Source of the DNA: an uncultured Bacteroidales bacterium
GTDB taxonomy: Bacteria; Bacteroidota; Bacteroidia; Bacteroidales; P3
Direction of reading: 5' to 3'
Length of the DNA stretch: 13,121 nucleotides
Assembly (NCBI GenBank): GCA_937906975.1
Contig: CALCUN010000182.1
Location: forward strand, 1-13,121
In this document: positions 7,085 to 13,080 of the stretch, piece by piece
Position numbering within the stretch: position 1 is the first letter of the stretch
How the letters are laid out: each line of letters begins with the position of its first letter
The notes under the pieces: generated by a model
Told to the model about the DNA's origin: nothing
Seen by the model: the letters and a program-made list of their open reading frames with translations, nothing else
The model's database searches: none
Program-made: the position numbers and the translations under genes

Positions 7085-8296
7085 ATGAAAAAAATTTTAA
7101 CATTATTATTAGCATTACTAATAGGAGGAGTTGCATCTTCTCAACAAGAAATTACATTAGAAGATATTTGGACAAAGGGCACTTTCCGTGGTAAAGGAAT
7201 TGATGGCATTCGCTCAATGAAAGATGGAAAACACTATTGTATATTGACTCAAAACGCAATAGAAAAATATGATTACGCCAAAGCAAGCAAAGTAGGTGAG
7301 CTAGTACAATTCTCTGGTTTAGACTTGAAAGGATATGTTGTAGATTATCAATTCTCAAAAGATGAAAGTAAGGTGTTGCTTATTTTAAATCCTGAAATGA
7401 TTTATCGTCATTCTTACTTGGCTGATTGCTTTGTTTACGATATTGCAACAAAAAAATTAACCTCTGTTGCAAAAGAGAAGGTGAGATTAGCAGAATTTTC
7501 TCCAAACTCTCAAAAAGTAGCATACGTTTCAAATAATAATATTTTTATCTTTGATATTGCTTCAATGCAAACAAAACAAATCACAACAGACGGGGAGTAT
7601 AATCACATAATTAATGGTACAACCGATTGGGTTTATGAAGAAGAGTTTGCAATTACAAAAGGTTTCTTTTGGAGCAATGATTCTGAAAAAATAGCTTACT
7701 ATAAATTTGATGAAAGTAAGGTAAAACAATTCTCTATGACAATATATGGAGATTTGTATCCTGAGGAATATGTTTATAAATATCCAAAAGCAGGAGAGGA
7801 TAATTCAGTTGTAGAAATTTTTGTCTATGATTTGAAAAACGATAAAACAAATCACATTGACATGGGATTGAATAAAGATATTTATTTACCACGTTTGCAA
7901 TGGACTCCTAATGATGAGGTGTTTATTCATAAGTTAAATCGTCATCAAAATCAATATGAATTATTTATTGCCTCAACTAATGATTTCAAACCTAAGAAAA
8001 TCTATGAGGAAAGAAATCAATATTACATTGAACAAGTAGAAGATGTAGTTTTCTTAAATGATAAGAAAAACTTTATCTTAAAAAGCGAAAGAAATGGTTA
8101 TATGAACTTGTATAAAATTGGTATTTACGATAGAAATATTGACCCAATTACACAAGAAAAATATGACATTGACCAAATATGTTATATAAATCCAAAAACA
8201 GAAGAGATATTCTATACAGCAGCACAATCAGAATCTTATAATAGAGAGTTACTTCACGAGCAACAAAAACAATATGTTCAGGAAGGTCGTTCATAA
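7085..8296 (+). CDS. Dipeptidyl peptidase IV, truncated after the propeller (3' end foreign)
   Basis: Family S9B peptidase, an exported serine exopeptidase that releases Xaa-Pro dipeptides. I chose the ATG at 7085 because it begins a compact signal peptide (MKKILTLLLALLIGGVASSQ); an in-frame ATG at 7064 would overlap the previous gene. Visible: the N-terminal EITLEDIWTKGTFRGKGIDGIRSM (22-45), typical of Bacteroidetes DPP IV, and DWVYEEEFA (181-189), whose two Glu (185, 186) bind the substrate amino terminus. The family is usually about 720 residues, but here only about 403 are read before a TAA. Similarity fades after FYTAAQSESYNREL (near 8251). The last 15 or so residues come from sequence that reads as a phage gene on the other strand. 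The whole catalytic alpha/beta-hydrolase domain (Ser-Asp-His) is missing, so this product cannot be an active peptidase. Confidence 0.9.
   Translation: MKKILTLLLALLIGGVASSQQEITLEDIWTKGTFRGKGIDGIRSMKDGKHYCILTQNAIEKYDYAKASKVGELVQFSGLDLKGYVVDYQFSKDESKVLLILNPEMIYRHSYLADCFVYDIATKKLTSVAKEKVRLAEFSPNSQKVAYVSNNNIFIFDIASMQTKQITTDGEYNHIINGTTDWVYEEEFAITKGFFWSNDSEKIAYYKFDESKVKQFSMTIYGDLYPEEYVYKYPKAGEDNSVVEIFVYDLKNDKTNHIDMGLNKDIYLPRLQWTPNDEVFIHKLNRHQNQYELFIASTNDFKPKKIYEERNQYYIEQVEDVVFLNDKKNFILKSERNGYMNLYKIGIYDRNIDPITQEKYDIDQICYINPKTEEIFYTAAQSESYNRELLHEQQKQYVQEGRS
8235..8260. other. Breakpoint between Bacteroidetes chromosome and phage-like DNA
   Basis: To the left the plus strand encodes DPP IV up to about NREL (8240-8251). 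To the right the minus strand encodes a nuclease-like protein whose recognisable part continues to about EVTLYY (8255-8238). The two readings overlap by roughly a dozen bases, so the join cannot be placed exactly and may lie in a short shared sequence. No integrase, direct repeat or terminal inverted repeat was seen here. Confidence 0.75.
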
Positions 8297-8669
8297 ACTC
8301 ATCAAAAGCACGTACTTGAGTGTTTAATCGTTCGTCACCATCTACGTCATTATCAAGGTAGAATAAATCTTTATCATATTCAGTACCTTCAAGAACGATT
8401 CCTATATAGTCATCATTCATTTTACCATAACGACGTGATGTTGCAGCTTTAGCTTCCCACTTCTCAATAATCTGTTCAACTGTCATCTGATAATACTCCG
8501 ATGTAGGGTCGTTAAATCGTTTATTAAACGTTTTTTCTGCCACTCCTTTCTGATCGAATGGCTCCTGTACCATCGTAAGAATAGTTGAAATAGATGTAGT
8601 TGGAAGTGTCTTGTCCACAAATGAATTATCAAATAATGGACGGTTTTCCATTTTCTTTACTTCTTTCAT
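8250..8669 (-). CDS. PD-(D/E)XK (Cas4/RecB-like) nuclease, N-terminal part, cut at the breakpoint
   Basis: About 140 residues from an ATG at 8669 (a second candidate ATG is at 8651, giving MENRPLF). The pattern of TTSISTILTMVQEPFD (24-39), the EQIIEKWEAKAATSRRYG segment (65-82), a short helix with an LEG (93-95) and PEHIVFVAREVTLYY (130-144) resembles the N-terminal half of phage RecB/Cas4-like PD-(D/E)XK nucleases, in which an E..L/VYY strand comes just before the G-T-x-D and E-x-K catalytic motifs. Those motifs would lie beyond the breakpoint, so catalysis cannot be judged. The frame stays open past 8250, but the tail is antisense DPP IV. It is transcribed divergently from the tagged genes across 76 bases. 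Gln codons are mostly CAG, like the genes after 10943 and unlike its neighbours. The family assignment is from pattern memory only. Confidence 0.5.
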
Positions 8670-8745
8670 TCTTATTTTCTTTAAAGTTTCTTATATATAA
8701 AATAGATAAATTCAAACTTTATTTTTACTTATATTATAATAGATT

Positions 8746-8790
8746 ATGAAGAAAATTAATACATATTTAATAGAGAAACTAAGAATATCT
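8746..8790 (+). other. Capsid-targeting-like N-terminal tag, copy 1
   Basis: Codes for MKKINTYLIEKLRIS. Position by position it parallels MKTYQEFIAE, the start of T4 internal protein I: MK first, an aromatic and then a hydrophobic residue at 7-8, Glu at 10. The predicted cut after L-I-E would leave KLRIS at the new N-terminus. Confidence 0.55.
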
Positions 8791-9588
8791 AAAAATCGAG
8801 TAAACGGAATTGAAACCCGATTAGGTATGTTTATTGATTGGTATTGTAATGATATTGATTGGGGTCCAGATGAATTAAAAACTAATGAATTTGCAAGAAA
8901 TTTAGTAGAAGGAGAATTTGGAGGTTCTTATAAAAAATTATACGATTTTATTGTTGAACATATTGATGATATAATTTTTGTTAATGAACGTCAAAATGAA
9001 AATACTGAAGTTGTATATAATTATTCATTTAATGTAGATGAATATGAATTTACTATAGATGCTTATGTGGAAGGTTCTCATGATTTATTTTCTAATTCAA
9101 GATTTGTTATTAAAGAAAATAAAATTAATGAAAAATTAAGAATTTCGTCAAATAAACGTATTAAAGAAAATACTGAAATTGGAGATCTTTTTGATGTTAA
9201 TATAGAACCACATATTTTTTCATGGGAAGCTAAAAACTTTTTTAATAAAACTGACTGGAATAAATTAGAAACATATTTAGAAGATTATCCAGAATACAAT
9301 AAAAAGTATATAAATATTTATAAACCTTCTCCAGAAGTTCAAAGATATGGAGAATGTTTAGACTTACTCGTAGGATGTATTTTAAGTATACCATATAAAC
9401 ATGATGAAATAACAGACGGTCGTTTATGGAGTACTATATTTGATTATGTTTATGATAATGATTTATTAGATACATCTTCAATTAGTATAGTTATTGAAGA
9501 GGATTTAGGTGATAATTATAAAATTAATATTCATCATGATTTAGATAATAAAAATGCATATATATATTTTTATCTTTGTAAAAAATGA
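8746..9588 (+). CDS. Tagged phage protein with two copies of the EKLRIS tag, function unknown
   Basis: A 280-residue acidic protein that I do not recognise. Residues 1-15 (MKKINTYLIEKLRIS) form a tag shared with the next two genes. It resembles the T4 capsid-targeting propeptide and contains L-I-E, a match to the (L/I)-x-E cleavage rule of the T4 prohead protease. A second copy, KINEKLRISSNK, lies at 126-137, so the protein looks like two tagged units of about 120 and 150 residues fused in one frame. The second unit has a different sequence. No transmembrane segment, cysteine cluster or enzyme motif is evident. The stop TGA overlaps the ATG of the next gene as ATGA, indicating translational coupling. 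It is very AT-rich, with both Gln codons CAA. Confidence 0.85.
   Translation: MKKINTYLIEKLRISKNRVNGIETRLGMFIDWYCNDIDWGPDELKTNEFARNLVEGEFGGSYKKLYDFIVEHIDDIIFVNERQNENTEVVYNYSFNVDEYEFTIDAYVEGSHDLFSNSRFVIKENKINEKLRISSNKRIKENTEIGDLFDVNIEPHIFSWEAKNFFNKTDWNKLETYLEDYPEYNKKYINIYKPSPEVQRYGECLDLLVGCILSIPYKHDEITDGRLWSTIFDYVYDNDLLDTSSISIVIEEDLGDNYKINIHHDLDNKNAYIYFYLCKK
9118..9156 (+). other. Internal copy of the tag, copy 2
   Basis: Codes for NKINEKLRISSNK, residues 125-137 of the 8746 gene. EKLRIS is identical to residues 10-15 of the same protein, with different codons (gaaaaattaagaatttcg versus gagaaactaagaatatct). I-N-E keeps the I-x-E cleavage form. This suggests an old fusion of two tagged genes or a protein meant to be cut twice. 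Confidence 0.55.
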
Positions 9589-9626
9589 AACAATTAAATA
9601 CGTTTATATCTGAAAAATTATTAATA
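9585..9626 (+). other. Capsid-targeting-like N-terminal tag, copy 3
   Basis: Codes for MKQLNTFISEKLLI. MK, Phe7, Ile8 and Glu10 all coincide with the T4 internal-protein leader, and I-S-E fits the (L/I)-x-E protease rule. The following KLLI matches KLRI and KLQI of the other two genes. Confidence 0.6.
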
Positions 9627-10232
9627 AAAAATAAACCAACAAAGGTTGAACAAACATTTTTTCCAGAAACAATACATGAATTAAAAGAAATGATAAATTC
9701 TGAAATAGAAAAACATGGGTTTGAATGTTCTTTAAATCATATTTGTACATCAAAAATTACTTCTATGAGTGGTTTATTTTGTAGTAGAAATAATAATTTC
9801 AAGAAAATATCAAGATTTAATGGGGATATATCTTTATGGGATGTTTCAAATGTAACTAATATGTCTGGGATGTTTGAAGAATCATATTTTGACGGAGACC
9901 TTTCTAAATGGGATGTTTCAAATGTACAAACAATGGAATCTATGTTTGATAATTCTAAATATACTGGAGAAAATGGTGATATAAGTGACTGGGATATTTC
10001 TAATGTAAGAGATATGTCATTTATGTTTTATGAGAATACTGAATATAAAGGTGATATATCTAGTTGGAATGTTTCAAATGTAAAGAATATGGACGGCATG
10101 TTTAAAGATTCGTTATATGATGGAGACATAACTATGTGGGATATTGGTAAGAACTGTTCTATAGAAGCTATGTTAGCAGGAAGTCAAATTTATAGAAATG
10201 GTAAATATCCTAAATATTTAAGTAGAAGGTAA
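9585..10232 (+). CDS. Tagged BspA-like/DUF285 repeat protein
   Basis: 215 residues. Residues 1-10 (MKQLNTFISE) are the tag; of the three it is closest to T4 MKTYQEFIAE. From about residue 60 it is built of DUF285/BspA-type leucine-rich-like repeats with the pattern G-D-[IL]-S-x-W-[DN]-[VI]-S-N-V-x-x-M-x-x-M-F. The Trp residues fall at 85, 109, 136, 161 and 185, a period of 24-27, after a partial unit (SKITSMSGLF, 56-65). The last unit is decayed (MWDIGKNCS). These repeats are usually protein- or surface-binding modules in bacterial adhesins and lipoproteins, but here there is no signal peptide or anchor. The start ATG overlaps the previous TGA. The next gene starts 5 bases after the stop. The role is unknown; the tag suggests packaging in a phage head. 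Confidence 0.85.
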   Translation: MKQLNTFISEKLLIKNKPTKVEQTFFPETIHELKEMINSEIEKHGFECSLNHICTSKITSMSGLFCSRNNNFKKISRFNGDISLWDVSNVTNMSGMFEESYFDGDLSKWDVSNVQTMESMFDNSKYTGENGDISDWDISNVRDMSFMFYENTEYKGDISSWNVSNVKNMDGMFKDSLYDGDITMWDIGKNCSIEAMLAGSQIYRNGKYPKYLSRR

Positions 10233-10237
10233 TAATT

Positions 10238-10279
10238 ATGAAAAATTTTAAAGATATTATAATAGAGAAATTACAAATT
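10238..10279 (+). other. Capsid-targeting-like N-terminal tag, copy 4
   Basis: Codes for MKNFKDIIIEKLQI. It keeps MK, hydrophobic residues at 7-9, Glu10 and the KLxI that follows. The middle residues differ from the other copies, so the likeness is at the level of pattern and not of recent duplication. Confidence 0.55.
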
Positions 10280-10687
10280 AATCCTAATAAAGAATATTCA
10301 GATACTTCATTATTCGATCAAGGCTGGGATTTTACGTCTGTTAATAGTGTTTATTCAGATATATATCAAGCTGATGATTTTCTACAGTCAGATATTGATT
10401 TATTTAAAATGATGAACTATCAAGTTAACTATAACGTAAAACAAGAAAGAGTAGTTATATATGATAAAATATATAATGCCCTTAAACGTAGAAAATATAT
10501 AAAGCATTTAGGAATGATTATACGTAGTCAAAATAGTTTTGAAGATGCAGTTGATATAGTTAATTCATTCTTAAAAAATACTGCTACATGTAAATTTGAT
10601 GTAAGTAAAAGTGGAAAGCACGTTGTTTTTAAAATTATAGATTCATATAGAATAGCAGCAATTGTAATGACATTTACTAAAATTTAA
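10238..10687 (+). CDS. Tagged phage protein, function unknown
   Basis: 149 residues, not recognised. Residues 1-14 (MKNFKDIIIEKLQI) repeat the tag of the two preceding genes, with I-I-E as the possible cleavage site. The rest has no Cys cluster, transmembrane segment or known catalytic motif. Residues about 60-149 look like a compact alpha/beta domain with a basic patch KRRKYIKHLG (83-92), which could bind nucleic acid. It is the last gene of the trio, 5 bases after the previous stop, and is followed at once by a strong terminator. Gln codons are 6 CAA to 1 CAG. The three genes read as one operon starting at 8746. Confidence 0.8.
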   Translation: MKNFKDIIIEKLQINPNKEYSDTSLFDQGWDFTSVNSVYSDIYQADDFLQSDIDLFKMMNYQVNYNVKQERVVIYDKIYNALKRRKYIKHLGMIIRSQNSFEDAVDIVNSFLKNTATCKFDVSKSGKHVVFKIIDSYRIAAIVMTFTKI

Positions 10688-10719
10688 AGAGGAATTCAAA
10701 AAATTCCTCTTATTTTTTT
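10687..10719 (+). terminator. Strong rho-independent terminator after the tagged trio
   Basis: AAGAGGAATT (10687-10696) pairs perfectly with AATTCCTCTT (10702-10711) around a 5-nt loop, followed by A and seven T (10713-10719). It begins at the last base of the 10238 gene's stop codon. It closes the tagged operon and separates it from the genes beyond. Confidence 0.9.
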
Positions 10720-10768
10720 GAAAAATTTAAAATAGTTTCTATATTGTATACGTAAATACTTATTCAAT

Positions 10769-10942
10769 ATGATACGTAAGAAATACATTGCAACATTTTT
10801 AGTCAATAACCCTAATACAGGTAAGACTACTAGAATTGAAGAGACTATTGAATCCGCTAATCTTCTTTTTGCAAGAGATGAAGCAAAGATGATTTGTAAT
10901 GCAATAGATAATTACGCCCTTGAATCAGTAAGACCTATGTAA
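10769..10942 (+). CDS. Small phage protein, 57 residues, function unknown
   Basis: An ATG at 10769 opens a 57-codon frame ending TAA at 10942. The product starts MIRKKYIATFLVNNPNTGKT and ends NAIDNYALESVRPM. It has a sensible amino-acid mix and a basic N-terminus. NPNTGKTT is reminiscent of a P-loop, but it lacks the G-x-x-x-x-G-K-[ST] spacing and the protein is too short for a nucleotide-binding fold. No function can be given. It sits alone between the terminator and the LemA-like gene, 20 bases before the latter, and may share its transcript. No convincing ribosome binding site. Confidence 0.6.
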   Translation: MIRKKYIATFLVNNPNTGKTTRIEETIESANLLFARDEAKMICNAIDNYALESVRPM

Positions 10943-10962
10943 TTTTTTAACACATTATATAT

Positions 10963-11505
10963 ATGAAAAAGATAATTTTGCTTTCAGTTACAGTAATTAT
11001 GTTCCTTGGAATTGGAACATTTGTAGGTATGTATTTCTCTTATAACAATAAGGAGATTGCATTGAGAAATCAGGTAGAAGCTCAGCGTGGTAAAATTGAG
11101 GGTGTCCATGATAAGATGTGGAAAGTAATCTCTCAGAAAGCCCAGGTATCAAATGAGTATAAAGATGCCTTCACAGAGATTTATCCGGCAATTATGGAAG
11201 GACGTTATTCAGGAAATGGTGATGGTTCTTTGATGAAATGGGTAACAGAACAGAATCCTAATTTTGATACATCTCTTTATAAGGATCTTTCACAGAGTAT
11301 TGAGCTTCTAAGAACAGAATTTCAGAAGTCTCAGGAACGAATGTTGGATTTGATTAGAGAACACACTACACTTTGTAATACATTCCCTGGACGATGGTTC
11401 ATTTCTAATAAGACTCCTATCGAATATACTGTCGTTTCATCAACTAAGAGTAAGGTTGTAATGGAGACAGGTCTAGACGACGATGTAGATATTTTTAAGA
11501 AGTAA
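10963..11505 (+). CDS. LemA-like membrane-anchored protein
   Basis: 180 residues. One N-terminal transmembrane segment (about 4-25) is followed by YNNKEIALRNQVEAQRGKIEGVHDKMW (27-53) and long amphipathic helices, then a second helical pair with LRTEFQKSQERMLDLIREHTTLCNTFPGRWF (111-141). This layout, including the late YN/FP-type segment, is that of LemA-family proteins: an N-terminal anchor plus a four-helix coiled bundle. Their biochemical role is not established. All 8 Gln codons are CAG, unlike the AT-rich tagged genes before it. The next gene, also a membrane protein, starts 20 bases after the stop, so the two probably act together at the membrane. The LemA call is moderate, because the first helix is less typical than in bacterial LemA. 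Confidence 0.65.
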   Translation: MKKIILLSVTVIMFLGIGTFVGMYFSYNNKEIALRNQVEAQRGKIEGVHDKMWKVISQKAQVSNEYKDAFTEIYPAIMEGRYSGNGDGSLMKWVTEQNPNFDTSLYKDLSQSIELLRTEFQKSQERMLDLIREHTTLCNTFPGRWFISNKTPIEYTVVSSTKSKVVMETGLDDDVDIFKK

Positions 11506-11525
11506 CAATTAAAATAAAGATTACA

Positions 11526-12731
11526 ATGGAAATTCTCATTTATTTGATTCCATTTGTAGCAGCGATACTCCTGCTAATAGCATTCAATAAAAAGATGGTA
11601 TGGTGGGAGTATTTAGTTTTAATAGTACCTACAATTGGAATTACTATCGGAATTCGTACTATAATGGTAGAAAGTAATGCATCAGACACAGAATATCTCG
11701 GAACGTATATTACAAAGATTACTCATTATGAAGATTGGGATGAGATGGTGACCGTCCATCATACGCGTCAGGTACCATGTGGAAAGGATGCTAATGGTAA
11801 TACACGATATAGAACAGAGCATTATACTACAAGAGAACGTAGGTACCATCCAGATAAGTATACATATATTCTTGCAGGCGATAAAGATAATTCTTGGTCT
11901 GAACATTGGATGTCAAAAGAAGAGTATGATTTAGTACATAAGAGACTAGGTTCAAAGGATGTCTTTAGAGATATGCATAGAGATTATCATAGAATCGATG
12001 GTGATGCTTATGATACTTATTATGATAATACTGTTGAACACATGTATGATGTTACAGTAACGCATTCATATAGAAATAAGATTAAAGCTGATCAGTCTCA
12101 TACAATATTCAAACATGTAGATTATACAGCAGAAGAGGCTAAGGAACTTGGATTGTACGAATATCCAACTATTAAGAATTGGGATCAGAACCCTATTATT
12201 GGAAGAACAGTTCCATTAGCAGCGCAGAGACAGATAAAATATCTTAATGCTAAACTTGGTAAACCATATCAATTTAGAACATATATACTTTTCTTTGAAG
12301 ATAAAGACCTTGAGATTTCAGAACTTCAGAAAGCATATTGGCAGAATGGTAATAAGAATGAGTTCGTAGTTTGTATTGGTACTCAGAACGATTCAGTAGT
12401 ATGGTGTAATCCATTCTCTTGGTGTGATGAACCTAAACTTGAACTTCTTACACGTCAGTATTTTATTGATAATCCTAAAGTAGATATTGAAGCTTATGGT
12501 AAATGGCTTTATAATATGGTCCCAGGAAATTGGGTAAGAAAGGAATTTAGTGACTTCAACTATATTACAATTGGTCTTCATAACTGGCAGTATATTGTAT
12601 TGACTATTGTTATGCTACTTATGACAGTCGGTTTATCAATATTCCTAGTTAAGAATCCATGGTCATATGAAAATCGATTAGCAAATACAGGTAACGGAGA
12701 ATACGAATATTTCAAAAATTATGAATATTAA
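11526..12731 (+). CDS. Large membrane protein with three transmembrane helices, paired with the LemA-like gene
   Basis: 401 residues, not recognised as a named family. Helices at about 2-20 and 28-48 form an N-terminal hairpin, and a third lies at about 354-376 near the C-terminus. Between them is a soluble domain of about 300 residues, rich in His, Tyr and Asp. HHTRQVPCGKDANGNTRYRT (78-97) looks like a beta-hairpin with a Cys, and DMHRDYHRIDGDAYDTYYDN (149-168) is a candidate metal-binding stretch. Other Cys are at 283, 294 and 300. Gln codons are 10 CAG to 1 CAA, matching the LemA-like gene. Bacterial LemA genes also often neighbour membrane proteins, so an envelope complex is plausible for this phage pair, but its action (for example superinfection exclusion or host envelope remodelling) is only a guess. 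Confidence 0.75.
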   Translation: MEILIYLIPFVAAILLLIAFNKKMVWWEYLVLIVPTIGITIGIRTIMVESNASDTEYLGTYITKITHYEDWDEMVTVHHTRQVPCGKDANGNTRYRTEHYTTRERRYHPDKYTYILAGDKDNSWSEHWMSKEEYDLVHKRLGSKDVFRDMHRDYHRIDGDAYDTYYDNTVEHMYDVTVTHSYRNKIKADQSHTIFKHVDYTAEEAKELGLYEYPTIKNWDQNPIIGRTVPLAAQRQIKYLNAKLGKPYQFRTYILFFEDKDLEISELQKAYWQNGNKNEFVVCIGTQNDSVVWCNPFSWCDEPKLELLTRQYFIDNPKVDIEAYGKWLYNMVPGNWVRKEFSDFNYITIGLHNWQYIVLTIVMLLMTVGLSIFLVKNPWSYENRLANTGNGEYEYFKNYEY

Positions 12732-12741
12732 TGTTGAAATT

Positions 12742-13080
12742 TTATAAATTAGTAATATTAATTATTCGAGTACTTCTTAGAAATTTGTTATAATTAGCCG
12801 TTGGTATCATCATTGAGGTATCTTCCACTAAAACTTTACTTTCGCCACGATACAATTCTCTTCTCTTTTTTAATTGAATTAAATCCGTAATGACTTTTGC
12901 TTCAAATTCAATGTTACTTTTTCCTGCTCTATTTGCATATTGACCTATACCTCCTGATCAAAATTTACTTATTACATTCAGTGTGCCGACAAGCGTCATT
13001 GGGCTATCGGGAAAAAACTCAACTCAAACGCCAGATCTTAAACTTATCGGACGACTTGAATTATTGATACACGCCTCATT
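12742..13080 (-). other. 112-codon frame interrupted by two in-frame TGA; recoded, decayed or badly read gene
   Basis: Reading from 13080 down to a TAA at 12744-12742 there are 112 codons with no TAA or TAG but TGA at 13026-13024 and 12960-12958. The translation looks protein-like: SSRPISLRSGV, stop, VEFFPDSPMTLVGTLNVISKF, stop, then SGGIGQYANRAGKS and on through ELYRGESKVLVEDTSMMIP (TGA shown as stop). There is no TGG in the frame, and Trp would suit both sites. Just upstream, a run of seven A (13085-13079) separates it from another frame reading VDTVLYSNWIDIKK; loss of one A would join the two. No homolog is recognised. The plus strand shows no gene here, so this covers the whole 390-bp end of the window. 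Confidence 0.4.

Noticed and set aside
8148..8249. C-terminal extension of the nuclease-like frame past the breakpoint
   Set aside because: Residues after about 145 are the reverse strand of DPP IV codons. The open frame continues by chance across the join.
8735..8740. TATAAT before the 8746 gene
   Set aside because: It ends 5 bases before the start codon, so a normal -10 role would put the transcript start inside the gene. The spacer is nearly all A and T.
9586..9599. TGA read as Trp at the end of the 8746 gene
   Set aside because: Reading through would add only a few residues before TAA, and ATGA stop-start overlap is a common arrangement. It gives no evidence of recoding in the tagged genes.
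10753..10760. TAAATACT, part of the T4 late promoter consensus TATAAATACTATT
   Set aside because: The first bases do not match and the element lies only 8 bases before the ATG at 10769, leaving no leader.
8250..12731. Integrated prophage with att sites
   Set aside because: No integrase, transposase, tRNA target or flanking direct repeats were found, and DPP IV does not resume on the right side.
12893..12952. Minus-strand AGGAGG followed by ATG and a 19-codon frame (MQIEQEKVTLN...)
   Set aside because: The ribosome-binding-like site is good, but the frame is very short and lies inside the longer 112-codon frame, so both cannot be trusted.
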